Shown in pieces: positions 26,087-38,734 of a stretch of DNA of 64,000 bases. The notes beneath the pieces were generated by a model. It saw only the letters and a program-made list of their open reading frames with translations, had not been told where the DNA came from and made no database searches. The position numbers and the translations under genes were made by a program. Source of the stretch: Cruorifilaria tuberocauda (taxonomy: Eukaryota; Nematoda; Chromadorea; Rhabditida; Onchocercidae); NCBI GenBank assembly GCA_013365365.1, contig JABVXU010000234.1, positions 12,501 to 76,500 on the forward strand, read 5' to 3'. Each line of letters begins with the position of its first letter. Positions within the stretch are counted from its first letter, which is position 1.

Positions 26087-27534
26087 TGTGAAAGAGTGAT
26101 TGAGCAATGACGATGAGATGCTTTATCATATCTGCCATATCTATGTGTTGTAGTAAGAAAGGAAACATACGTTGGTTTATTTATTCATTTATTCGATTAT
26201 AGCAGTTTTAGGAAGACTGCCAAAAAAGATTATTTTAGAATCATAACTCTACGAATTACGCTTAGTCAACCTGATTATGCTAAATATTTGATTGTAATAA
26301 AAAAAAAAAAGATAATTGTGACATGTTTTGAATTATGGACGATGTAAAAAGAAACGATTCAAGAATTAAGGGAAATCAGAAAAACGTCATGATTAATGAT
26401 CAGTGAACGATTTCTTAATTTGTAGAAAGAGATATTGATATGATTCCATCAATAATAATAACAACAACAGTAAATGTTTCGTTGCCCTAATTTGCTAATT
26501 GTAATAAATGTTAAATTTACTTATGAATATTTACCTATTTAATTCTATAAAACGCTAATTGCTGATTGATCTTCGATAGGTCATAAAAGAGTTAATTTCA
26601 TGGAGATCTTCAGAATTTCAGGAAAATCTCATGTGTGAAGAAATTGATATTTAACTTTTTACTTCTTCTATCATTATCTACTTTAACAGTATAAATCAGT
26701 CTCTCACCGATTCGCTCTTACATTCTCACTGATGCTCCAATCTTTGGTAAAATTATTTACTGACCTTTTAATTGCATGCCAACGCAAAGCGAAATAGTCA
26801 TACATTTGTTGCAATCATTAACCTTTGGTTTTTGGGATATCTGAAGTTTCGCTTTTTTTTTTTGTTTTTTTCAATTTTTTTTTTCTCTGTTTTTGGCTTT
26901 TCCTTTGGCTTTAAATGAGCGAATAGGATAAAGAGAGGGGAAATATTGGATGATAGCAGATGAGAAGAAAGAAGAGATAGGAAATGATTAGCTTGTTGGA
27001 AGTTTGACAAGTAACAGGGATCAAAGTCCACAGTACGTCGGTCAGTCGTCGCATTAATCCTTGATTTTTCGTCATTTGCTTAAAGCAAGGATGGACAATT
27101 GAATGTTACTAGAGCATAGAAATGTGGTTGATTTTACCACCTGATTCATGTCTGTCTCATTGTTTAACCTGTTGCAATTTCTCTTATCTTTTTTTTTCTG
27201 CTTTATTACTCGTTATTGATATATTCATTTCTTCTTCACTTGTTGTATTCATCCATTATTTGTATATCAATCAGTATAGGTTTTTTTTTATTTCCTATTT
27301 TGCCATGTTTTCATATTATTCATCTTTTCTTATTTCATTAAAATTTTTAGTTATCATGAAGGAACAATATGTAATGGTAATAATGAATTATTGTTCTGTA
27401 ATATCAGAATCACAATTGTTTAATCATTAAGTTATTAGTTGCATGCTTATTGAGACGATACGTTTATCTGTTTGTAATTGAAGCGAAAGAAATCAGGAAA
27501 AAGATTTAGGTGAAATCCAAACTTTATTTTCGAA

Positions 27535-30174
27535 ATGGCTCGATGGGAGTATTGGCCCTATTATGGGTTGGAAAATTACCTTTATACGATGCCATTTGAA
27601 GCAAAATTCAATATGATGGAATCAACAAAATGGATGCAACAGCATTGGTTCCATAGTATAACATCATCCATTGCATATGTTATTTCTATTTATGTTGGGC
27701 AAAAGGTACTTTTTTTTTTATTCTCTCATATTTTAGACGTAATTTTAAAATTTATCCAAAATTAAGCAGTAGGATTTGGATCTTTTTTTCTTTTCTCTTT
27801 CTTTTCCAAAATTCAGTCATGGCAGCAGGCTTTACGAATTTTTCTTAGGAATTTATCATCCCAATCGGATCCGACATACGATCATTGTTGTAACACTGCT
27901 TGGTGCAACATTCTGGATAATTGAATTAATGGATTCGGAATGCTTTCGTGTATTATTTCTTAGCTTGAAGAAATCCAGAAATAATTGTGCGGGGAACTCG
28001 TACTTCCCTGATATTTTCAAGCTGATACCTTTCTCGTAAATTAATCAATTTTTCTCCCACTTCTCGTTAACTTGAAGCGTTCAGTGTATTTATTGATCAG
28101 CCATTAATTTTCTTTAATTTCAGCTGATGGAATCGCGTAAACCGTTTTGTTTGGATAACCTACTGATAGCATGGAATTTTGGTTTAGCGTTATTTTCTCT
28201 CTTAGGCGTATGTCGGATGACACCTGAGTTGTTGTGGAGTGTTCGGGAGAATTCTTTCGAATATTCTATATGCACAGCTTCATTTGCGCAAGGCGTTACA
28301 GGATTTTGGACCGAAATGTTTGCCTTGTCTAAGGTGCGAATTTTGCAAATTTTGCGATCTTACAGTTATTGAATTAGATTTTTCGCTTTTAGATAAATAG
28401 TAAGTATACGACAAAATAGCATTTTTGGTTAGCGAAAATTTTTCAGAAAAGAGTAATGACAATCATTTTAATTCTCACTGATATAATGAATTATGTGATT
28501 TTATTATGACTACAAATCTTTTTTCGCATAAGCAATTCACCGGACTATGGATTAGAAATAACTTACTTCACGGTTGATATGACATTTTCTTTGGTATGTG
28601 CGTGGACATTTGTGTTAAGGATTTCCATTATTTTAGGTTGCTGAATTTGGCGACACAGTATTTATTGTACTGCGCAAACGTCCGCTGCTTTTTCTTCACT
28701 GGTATCATCATGTTACTGTGCTTGTTTATACATGGCACGCTTACAAAGTAGGTTTTCTACCGGTGGATTATTTATCAAAAAAATTTCACTTCACGTAAAT
28801 GCTTGTTTAGGAACCATAATGAAATAGATGCTTTATACAACTTGTATGAATTTTAATGTTTTTTAATGGTTATTTCCTGTTATCTGTTCGTATTTAAATA
28901 CTCATATTTGTAGATTAGAAAAATCATTCCTTCCCCTCTAGATTGCATACTGCAGTGTTTTGAAGTATGAACTAAGACTCAACATTATTTTTTGCATTTG
29001 TTTTTAAGCAACCATTGTCATCTTTGATTGTGCAAAAAAAAAAGGAAATACTGGGATACATACACGATTTTGGGAAATTTTGCTTTTGAAGGCAATGAAA
29101 AAAGTTGTGAATTGTTACCAAATTTCAAGAACCTGTTTATTTTATCAGCGATATGAAATTTAACAATGAATTCAATTTTCTCAATCAGAGGATGTTAAAA
29201 TTCATGGCAAATTTATTCTTGCCATGTTGCAATGATGAATATATTTGGATTAACCTCTGAAAAATCTCAAACTTTCGATCGGTTGCACTTTCAGGATCAT
29301 ACGGCTTCGGGACGATGGTTTATATGGATGAATTATACTGTACATGCATTTATGTACACATATTATGCTCTTCGGGCAATGCGTAAACGACTTCCAAAAA
29401 TGGCGGCTATGATGGTTACAATTTTGCAGATCTTACAGATGGTCGGAGGTGTCTTTATCGGTTAGTTTAAGGACATAAAAAAACAAATAACTTGTCAACA
29501 GTATCACTCCAGAAGTCATTTTCTGCTATTAAATTTGTAGCCTTGAGGGAAGAAGGAGTGGACTACAGGAAAGATGCTACTACTCTGAATAATTTTTGCT
29601 TATTTATCTCTTATATACTTTAGATCTTGCAAACGGTACAATCATCTGAAGCAATGACTTCAGTTCAGTTAAATTACGGTACTGAAACCATGTCAATTTT
29701 TCATCCTTATTCCAGGAATAAACATTTTACGAATAAAGCTTTCTGGACGTGATTGTCAACAGACATGGAGCAATCTCTACTTCTCATTTACAATTTACTT
29801 TTCGTACTTTCTGCTCTTTTGCAATTTTTTCTACAACACTTACCTGAAAAAAGTATTTTTTCTTTTGAAAATTTACCATTTAAAGACCGGTGCTATTAAC
29901 AGTATAAATGTCAGATTTCAAAGCAAAGGATCTGGTCTCAGTATCCTCATTAGCTGTGTAATTTACCGCCTAGTAAAAATTTTTTTAACATATATACAGC
30001 AGACAATATACTTTGTGATTACAGGGAAACAGATACCATGCGGTTCTCACTGCGGGAATTTGTAATAAAATTCAAAAAGATTTAATCATGAGAGAACCAT
30101 TGGAAAATAAAAATGAAGAAAATGATGTCGCTATGAACGTCAGAAATTCTTTAAAGAGAAGGATAGTAAAATAA
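27535..30174 (+). CDS. ELO-family very long chain fatty acid elongase (ELOVL3/6 type)
   Basis: Six exons (27535-27705, 28124-28333, 28637-28747, 29295-29460, 29716-29852, 30025-30174) give 314 residues. The diagnostic HXXHH box is HWYHH at 148-152, preceded by [18 protein letters not shown]. The following [20 protein letters not shown] matches the ELOVL3/6 subgroup (MNYxVHAxMYxYYAxRA). Several hydrophobic segments fit the seven-helix ELO fold. ELO proteins condense acyl-CoA with malonyl-CoA in the ER. Here saturated or monounsaturated C12-C16 substrates are expected by subgroup analogy. The C-terminus is lysine/arginine-rich (KRRIVK), consistent with ER retention. Intron 1 contains an unexplained open, exon-like segment (27816-28037). 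The exact C. elegans counterpart among the elo genes cannot be chosen by eye. Confidence 0.93.
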
Positions 30175-30720
30175 AATTGCGAGAAAAACGAAGAGAAGAA
30201 ATCTACTGTTATTTATGTTATTCTGTGGCATATTTATTTCCATGCTGTGAATTTGCGCTTGCAAAAAATCCATTAAATCCACGGGAATAGGTTGTGTTTT
30301 TACGCAATTTTTCAATTTTTTGCTTCATTTTACTATTTTTTGCGCCTGAATTTCCCGTATATGTTTGTTGGTTATTTGATTCTGATATTTTAAAATATGT
30401 ATTGTTGGGCTGTTGATGTTATTTGTTGAATACGTGTAGGCATTATTCAGCTTCATTGTAACGTAGCATGATTTATTTCATTCAGATTCGTGCAAACTTT
30501 TTATTTTCTTAAACAGAAATTGCAGTTTTGTCGACATCATTTTTTTAAAATGGATGCTCATACTTTTGCTTAGAGAACTCATCTTTTTGATACCTTAATC
30601 ATGATGTCTTGTCGTATGTCTCTGTGGATGTTTTTGCTTTTTTAGCATATGTATGTTGGAAGTTGTTTACAGTTTGCCCAAGCTGGGTATAGGTCACTTG
30701 ATTTTTGTTTCATCTCTTAG

Positions 30721-30951
30721 TTTTCTATATTGAAGAAATCATCTGTCACTGTCATCCTATTATTCCTTTTAGCATTGTCAATCACTTCTAACAATCGGTG
30801 CATTATTTCCAGCATACAATCAGCGGGTGGAATTGAACGGGATGATGTAACAACTGATATCGTCAAATCCTTTCGAGGAAATCTGTGCTCATTAGTAGCT
30901 GACCTGCAGTTAAGACTCCTTAAACAGATGCACACTTCACTAGTTGAATGA
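30721..30951 (+). other. Exon-like open frame with signal-peptide-like start (uncertain)
   Basis: After a ctcttag acceptor the frame stays open for 76 codons to a TGA. Near its start a hydrophobic run (SVTVILLFLLALSITSNNRC) looks like a secretion signal, followed by a mostly polar peptide with two cysteines. There is no ATG in frame; a TTG lies at 30730. The minus strand is also open across this block, so the frame could be chance or an old coding relic. I do not recognise the family. Confidence 0.22.
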
Positions 30952-33900
30952 AGTACCTATAATGGTATTTTAAGATATGGGGAGTTCTAACCGGATATTT
31001 CATTTCCTAGAAATACCATATTTTTAATATACATTATTTTAGGTACAGGATTGACGTTTGGAAAATTTTTTTGAAATGGTAGACACGCAAAATTTGATAG
31101 GGAATATATTGAGGTTTAAAAAAACCACACAAATTTGACAGTATCTAAACACTGTTATAAGCCATTAGTCGCCATAGGATTTTTTCAATTTCAATGAATA
31201 GTTATATTTATATGTGTCTTATCGATTGCTCTTTTTAAAATTTCTCGAGATACTGTTCTTGTTCTTCAGCTTAGTAAACTGGCTTTTATTTTTTTTTTTT
31301 ATTTTTGTTATACTTCCCTTTGTCAAAATTTGCTTACTTGCTAGTTTTGTAAACATTTTGTTCATTTATTATAGAAAATAAACTCAGAGTTATGTAGAAA
31401 AGTTCGATTAGTGAAAGGACGAAATCTAAACACTATCATAAACCATTTGCTAACATGAAACGTTTTATCATAAATCCTTTCTTCAAGATAGAATGATGAT
31501 GTGATGCATATCCAACGTAATTCAATAGTCTCTGTATTCTAGTAATGGTCCATGTGGTACATGTGAAATGAAAATGAAAACGAAAAAAAAATAAGGTAAG
31601 GCCATGGAAACTATTGCAGTTTTTGAAATATTAATTTTAAATTGTGAAGTTTTCTTTGCATTTTTAATACGTTCAGAACTCTCAACTGTTCTGTATTTTA
31701 TATAGTTTGAAACATTCGAAATTTTCTCAGCAGTTTTTTGTTGACGATTAAATTCCTATAACAAGTACTTCAGTTTGAAAGATGATGAAACTGAAATTTA
31801 TACGTTCAAATGATTATTGTTGAGAAATTTAGTACAGATCAGATAGATGGAATAGCATTTCACAGATGATATGTATGTATCATTTCACATTTCATTTATA
31901 ATTATCCATGAAATTTTCAGCGATTTCAATGCGTCTTTTTACCAGACATTGTATGGGACTGTAGAAACATGGACGCAACCGTTTCAGTGATCGTCGTTCA
32001 CCAAAGTCTTTCATCGACAAATAACCAAATTTATCCTTATAGATTGCTTCATCTTTTTTCCTAAAATTTTATTTTATATTATCAAGATAATTAACAAGGA
32101 TTCATCAATCATACAGCTACCTATGTATGTATAAACATTATGGCTTATATTTTTCAAAATTTAAATGATAATCGTTAATTTTTAAAGGAAAAGAAATTTA
32201 GAACCATTTTATTTAGAAATGAAAATGTTAGTAGCTTGAAGTTTGAAGCTATTTTGTTAAAAATATATTACAGTTATTAAATCTTACTAAATTTTCGAAT
32301 ATACTGAGATGATAGATAGGAAGTTATGATTGCATCCGGAGATTTTCTTTTTCTTATCGAACTTTCAATTTCTTTCCGAAAGAGGAAAAGGTGAAATTCA
32401 TTTGTGTGCGAAAATTCTCGACATAATATAAATGAAATTCAAGACATTATCATTTCAGTTCTTATTATTTAAGAGTAGATTGAAATTTTTTGAAAAGTTC
32501 TTAATTATTATAATTCATTTAAAAAGTTTAATTCTCAAACGTCCTAATACTATATTATTAAAGTTACAAACTTATTGGCTGAAGAGCAGCAAGTAAAGCA
32601 AACTTTCCACTTTCCACTTAACTCTCATACTAATTTAAAATGTGATTCATGAAAATTGTGTCGAATTAGACTAAAGTGAAGAGTTATGTTTAAAATTAAT
32701 AATACCCTTTTTTGAACAAATGAAGTTGAAATTTCGGATTAATTCAGAAATCATCAAACTTGTTGAACTTAGAAATACTAGTATCATACAGTAGTTAAAG
32801 CTAATCGAAAGGGAATGACGTACCTTTCTTAGTTTATATATTCAACGTAAACTTGAATAAAAAAGGTTATGTGCAGAAAGAGAGCAGTTTTTGTAAATTA
32901 GGTACATAGGATGTTTTTTTTATGCTCCTTCTTCTTTTGAATTAAACAGTGACAAAAAAATGAGTAAAATAAATTTAGCAAATTAAAGATGAACGTCAAA
33001 GTAATCATCCAGAAATTTCATTTCATTAATTTTAATTATTTTTATTTTAAGAAGAATAGCTTGATGAGAATAAAAGCTTAAATTTCTTCAAGTTAGCATT
33101 TCATGTAATATTGTAACTTTTCAGTTGAAAGTTTCTATGAACATTATTAAGAATGATAAATGCTAAATCGGCAACTAAATGATAATTAAAATGGAGAAAG
33201 GAAATGGAGAAATGGAGAAAGAAATATATTCATTTAAAACTTTTTCTTGAATTACAAATATTGACTTAATGAGCAGAATTTGAATGATAACAATAATTGG
33301 AGAGAATTTAATCTAGAAATGTAGAAACTGATAGTGTTATCGGAAGGACAAAGTCTAATTGTATTTAGGATAATCGTCATTTTCTAGAATGAGATTAGAA
33401 TTGAATTTTGTTACTTTTCCATAATTTACTGAACAATTCAGTAATTCAATGTTTCAGTCTATTTCAATCATCTCATAATTAGTATAGTTGAACAATTTTT
33501 GAAATTGTTATTTCTGTTGAGGTTTTGAAAGTTAGATAATTTAATTTGAGACACAGTTTGGTCAACTAGATTAAATTCATTATTTTAAATCCTTACGTAT
33601 CTGAATAAAGTTTTTATCTTTCTTTCTGCCGGTGTAAGATTGTTTTTCCATATCAGTGATCCAAAAATTAATAATAAATGAGTAATGTGCCATATGACAA
33701 GAATAACGAAAATTGTAGTGTCGTAAAGTTAACTTGTATTTTGCACTTCATCCAAGTATCGTGTACCACATTTCATTTTAAATACATAAAACATTAATTT
33801 GCATTTCATCTGTCAATTCTCTTGAAATTAAGTTTGATTTATTCATGTAAGCTGTGCTGATACTTTTATCTGCAACCACTTGAATTTTATTGACAATAAT

Positions 33901-34667
33901 TCTTACGTGTTACTGCGTCAAATGTTCTCGGGAATTTTATTCTAATAAATATTATTAAAGTTTAAACTTCCAGTTCAGAAAGAACTTTGAGTTGCAAATA
34001 AAATAAATTGTTGAGGAAATAAAATAGGACCAAAAAAATACCGATAACAACTAATTATGGAATGAGGAAATTTCTAAGATTACAGCAAATTTAATGGATA
34101 AAAGGTTATTATTCAGAAAATGAGTTAAGCTGAACGATAATTTAAGAAGGGAACTTAATTATCTGTGATAAAAAAGATTTGTGGCGATTCGTAAGATGGT
34201 TTTATCATAAAGGATAACAAACAGAATTAATGGCAATTTCAAGTGATTTCTAAATTAATTTGATTTCCTGAACGCTATCTAGACTATCATTGAATGTGAA
34301 AGAGAAAAGGGAAAAATGAGATCCAAAGGGTTACAGAATATTTAAGAGTTGATAGATATCGAGAGGAGAAATTAAAGCGAATGCTCAAGATGAAGAACAC
34401 ACATATAACAATTTATAATAAATCCTTTATTTCACTTTATTTATATTAACGAAATGATCGACTGTGTTCCGAAAGGTAACCAGTTTTTCCCCTCAAAATG
34501 CGTTATTCTTCCTTAATATAATTGAAATCAAAATTTATTTGTAGGTCAAGAAAACCAACATCTTGAATGTTATTTGCAGTAATCTGTATATAAATGACAC
34601 TAGAGAGTAAGTCAAAGTAGGATCTTTGTAGGATTGGTACGATATGGATTATATCCCCAAATGGCTT

Positions 34668-34717
34668 ACCAACTTACACTGACTTGGATTTCCCCAAATG
34701 GGAACACACATACAAAC
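34668..34717 (+). repeat. 50-base direct repeat, copy A
   Basis: This copy matches 35121-35170 at 48 of 50 positions. The shared core includes GACTTGGATTTCCCCAAATG followed by GGAACACACAT. It lies in non-coding DNA downstream of PPIL1. Confidence 0.9.
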
Positions 34718-35120
34718 CTGAAAACCTAATTGGGCTTAGAGTTACTTCCGCTTCTAAAGCTTGTTTCATATCGTCAGTAAATTATCTTTCAATTTACTCA
34801 CCAGCTAGACTGTTCATGTATATTTCAGACTAAAATTAAAATCTGAATTTGATGAAAAGCAAAAAAATTATAGAATAACTTGAGTTTTCTAAAAATGATG
34901 CTCAACATTTCACTTTTAACTTCCAGCTATTTAACAACATGCGCAAATATTGCTACTTTCTCTTAAGAATAGCGTGAAAAATGAGATTTAAACTTACACG
35001 GCTGGTGCCGAAAATACGTTATCCAGAACATAGAAACAGTCAACGAACGAAAACAGTAGTATGCACAACAACGGCCAATGTAACATAATTAACTACCTCG
35101 TAGGGAAACGTCCAACAAAA

Positions 35121-35170
35121 ACCAACTTACATTGACTTGGATTTCCCCAAATGGGAACACACATATAAAC
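35121..35170 (+). repeat. 50-base direct repeat, copy B
   Basis: This is the second copy of the unit at 34668-34717, 453 bases away, with two C/T differences. The near identity suggests recent duplication or members of a dispersed family. Confidence 0.9.
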
Positions 35171-35461
35171 AAATACATGCAGACATAGCAAACACGCCCA
35201 CTCCATCCCACTCGTAAATCATATTCTGGATAACAGAAACGTATGTACCTCATTACGATGAGCAAGACATCATATTATTTCAAAAGTCTGAATACACAAA
35301 ATTTTTCAACAGCTAAAATCCATAAGAGAGATGGTCACAAATTTAACATTCAACAAGAGCAATTCAACAAATTTAAATTTAAGCTCATGCTAACAGGAAT
35401 GGTGACCGCATAAAGATGAATTCATTTATCTTTCATCCCATATATCTTTGAAAATCAATAA

Positions 35462-37392
35462 TCAATTGCGAGAGTCATCTTTAGGGAATGCCTTTAATAT
35501 TTTAATTTCGCTTTTTGGCCGATCATGAGCATCCGTATCCACTAGTCCTATTTTTTGCACTGCCTACAACAAAATAATATTATAATGTGAGACGAAGAAG
35601 GTAACTGCACTTTTTATAGAAAGCTTTTTTCGTTTTGCTTCAAAAAGCTTCGAAAATAATACTATTCTTATCACTGTAAGCAAGGCAGTAATACTTTTCT
35701 ATGCCGTAAAGCTAATATAGAAATATTTGAGATGATTGACTTGATATGAAATATTTACTCAATATAAAATTAACTTCTATTATTAGCCTTTCCATATCAC
35801 TTGTTAATGTTGCTTCCATTAAAATATTGTATGGTAAGTGGACACGACACTCCAAAATATAGTTGAATGATGATACAAGTTTAAATCTTCATTGTTACAT
35901 CAATATGCAACAATGATCATTTCATATAGACTGTTCAATCACAGATATCTTGAAATTCATTCAAGTTTTCAGAACTGGGGGGCGGAAAGTTCCCTAATTT
36001 TTCGTATATCCCTAGCATCAACAGAAAGTTCTCCCCTAATTTGTATCTCGATATTATTCATTCGCTGAAATGGAATTAAAGATCCCATTAATCAAACGCT
36101 GATTTTCGACAAATATTTGATTCATATTTGCTATTTATTAGTAAAATATTTGTTCCCAATATCCATCCTCCTTCAGAAAGAAGTCACTCAGTAAAAAAGT
36201 CAAAAATGTAGTTTATTAAAAGTCTTCATGGTTAACAATTCTCATAATCTCTTCCTAATACTTCACGAAACACGTCTTAACCGAAATATCATGATCTACT
36301 TTTTATCGCAATCTAGTAATAACACATGTAGTACATAAAAATTTTTAAATAGAAGTGATTAAAATTTTTAAAATATCAAACTGTTACATAAAAATAAAGT
36401 GAGGGAAACAACGTACTCTCATCCCAGCAGCAACTCGTCCAAAAATGGTGTGCTTTCCATCCAGATGTTGTGCTGGTGCTAAAGTAATAAAAAACTGTGA
36501 GCCATTCGTGTTTGGTCCAGCATTAGCCATTGAAATGATCCCAGCACCACTGTGCTTTAAATCATCATGGATTTCATCCGGAAATCTATCACCATAAATT
36601 GATGCGCCACCACGACCTAAAATAAAAATCAGTCCAGCGACGAGAAAATGAAACACAAAATGAAGCTGTTTCTATATCAAAAATAAGCAAATTTACTGAT
36701 AACGAATAGCAGCTCAACTCCTTCACTTCTAGTAAAAAGATTTCCCAACCGTAATTCATTAGTTTTTACTATAAAAATTCGCTAAAAGAACCGGTTCCAG
36801 TTGGATCGCCGCCTTGTATCATGAAATCAGCAATTATCCTGTGAAATATAGTTCCATTATAGTATCCGCGTCGGGCTAGTTCGGCAAAATTTTTACATGT
36901 TTTGGGAGCATGATCCCAGTACAGCTCGATGCAAATCATTCCCATGCTTTAAATTCGAAACAGTTCAGAAATTGAATTAAACCAAACCAATAATTAGAAT
37001 ATGTCACTTAAATCTTTGTTATACTAGTTAATTATATGGCATTATGCCCATAGTCCTTCAGTCACTTACAATATTACTGGCAATAATATTGTCCAGACAA
37101 TAAGGCAACAATGTAGAAAAAAGATTACACAATGAAAACGAAATGATATAAAACATAAACAATATAAGATGATCCTGAATAGATATCAAGATAACAGAGA
37201 ACGCTTACCTAATCAAAATTATTAATAAGAAATAATATCGTAACTCAAAGATGATATCGTACAAGTAAATACCATCAGATTATTACGGCGACAAGCAAAA
37301 TAAAGCTGAAGTACAATACCAAATGTATTTTCTTACCTCGTTTCTAACGCAACAAATGGAGGTTTTGAAGAAGCGGAATATGGTGATGGCAT
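35462..37392 (-). CDS. PPIL1: PPIL1-type spliceosomal cyclophilin (cyn-12 like)
   Basis: Four exons (37392-37337, 36946-36792, 36616-36417, 35563-35462) give 170 residues, near the 166 of human PPIL1. The single cyclophilin domain starts [20 protein letters not shown] and contains [20 protein letters not shown], with the catalytic Arg at 55. [19 protein letters not shown] and [10 protein letters not shown] follow. PPIL1 binds SKIP in the activated spliceosome and isomerises prolyl bonds. The residue matching Trp121 of cyclophilin A, which is Trp in human PPIL1, is His here (QHLDGKH), so cyclosporin binding should be weak. A ttgcag acceptor at about 37430, shortly upstream of the ATG, suits splice-leader addition. 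The 3' exon lies 850 bases from exon 3. It is divergent from the SH2D4 gene. Confidence 0.95.
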
Positions 37393-38734
37393 TGAATCTG
37401 TTGATATATCTCCGTAATCAGTCAATATCTGCAACACCTTATTTCAAGAAAATTACGTCAAATATAGTATAATATCGGCCAAAATATAGACATACGTCAC
37501 AAAAAATTCAATCAAAAAGATGCATTAGTTTCACATAATCGTCAGAAATTTAAATTTTTGTAAATTATTACCAATAGTTCAAAGTATTGTTGAAATCAAC
37601 AAGACAAAATCATCAAAAACTCGGTAACTTGATCTTATTTGCTATTCTTGTAAAATGATGAAAACTACAACAAAGGTTTACAAATTTTTTAACTCAGTTA
37701 TCCCCTAAACAATACATGCACTATATGTTAAAAACGTCAAATTCAACGAAGTTGTAAAGCGAACATGAAACTCTTTCATAATCTCTTAACAATAGACCAC
37801 TTCTATTACAATCCCTTAATCTTTACGCAAGCTTCCACATCTAACCAATGTTCTCATAGCACACACAATTTTATATGCTCTATAAATATTGGAAAGAAAG
37901 CTTTGAACTGATTACGTAAAGGACTAGGAAAAATTAGGGACGTAGCTACAAAAATGACCCTTTTAATTTACATATTGCCCCTTTCAAATACTGCTTTTGA
38001 AACATTTAAAATGACTGCGGTAGCATAATCGGCTCACTGTTCGATTGTCGTATTGGTTACTGGTTTGTTTGCTAACTACTAGTTTGTGTTATAGATATTA
38101 GGAATTTTGGTACAGAGATTTGCCCATACTGAACTTAAAATCTTAAAGGCTGGTAAAGTTTCCCAAGAACATCTTCCCCTTCACTGCATCCTCTTTCAAC
38201 GTCATTAACTACGATAACAGCTTTTGAACCATTTAGAATGATTTCGGCAGCATAATCGACTTATCGTCTCGCTGTCGTACTTTGTGACTGATTCACTGGC
38301 TAATTGCTTGGTTTGTATTATTTGATGTTATAGATTCTGCTGGAATGAATTTTCAAATTATATATTAATTCAATTCATTTGATCAACATATCTAACCTAC
38401 CTTCCAAAATTTAACTTCCAAAATTTTTAACAGAAAATGAAGAGATTAGTCTGTGTTAAACTTAAAGCCGAAAAGACCAACATTGCCTCCCGGAAACACC
38501 CCGCGTACCCCCCCCTCCTCCATCTCAACCCATTTCAACGTCATTGGCTGCGTTAAATGATAGCAGCCTCTGAACATCGAAAATGACTTCGGTAGCATAA
38601 TCGACTGATTGTTTGGTTATGGTACTTGGTAACCAGTTCACTTATTAACCATTTGGTTTATATTATCGGTATTAATGGTACTAATTTTCTGATTTACTAC
38701 TCTCTGATGATAGAGGTGAAGTAACATAATTAAC
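37393..38734. other. Divergent PPIL1-SH2D4 intergenic region with a degenerate repeat array
   Basis: This 1.3 kb separates two divergent genes and must hold both promoters. Its right half is dominated by three diverged copies of a unit of about 300 bases (listed separately). No promoter motif could be fixed by eye. Confidence 0.5.
37985..38690. repeat. Degenerate repeat array, three related copies
   Basis: Three related blocks begin near 37993, 38222 and 38565. Each has a TTGAA or TGAAC start, AATGA(C/T)T(T/G)CGG and AGCATAATCG, then a TGGTT-rich tail ending in a TATTA-rich stretch. A second shared element, TTTCAACGTCATT, precedes copies two and three. The copies are too diverged and unequal in spacing for a young satellite. 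They look like an old tandem duplication or members of a repeat family. Confidence 0.7.

Larger units (their letters stand above)
23496..27534. other. AT-rich intergenic region between UNC-33 and the elongase
   Basis: This 4 kb holds the UNC-33 3' UTR (possible AATAAA at 24012-24017) and the elongase promoter. It contains a GA microsatellite near 25078-25110 and a three-copy 38-base tandem repeat (25973-26086). I see no supported coding exon. Confidence 0.5.
30175..35461. other. AT-rich intergenic region between the elongase and PPIL1
   Basis: This 5.3 kb separates the elongase and PPIL1 3' ends. A plus-strand exon-like frame at 30721-30951 encodes a hydrophobic leader but lacks an ATG. A 50-base direct repeat lies at 34668-34717 and 35121-35170. 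I recognise nothing else. Confidence 0.5.

Noticed and set aside
27122..27430. 102-codon plus-strand open frame before the elongase
   Set aside because: It is hydrophobic, T-rich chance translation without conserved motifs. The elongase starts clearly at 27535.
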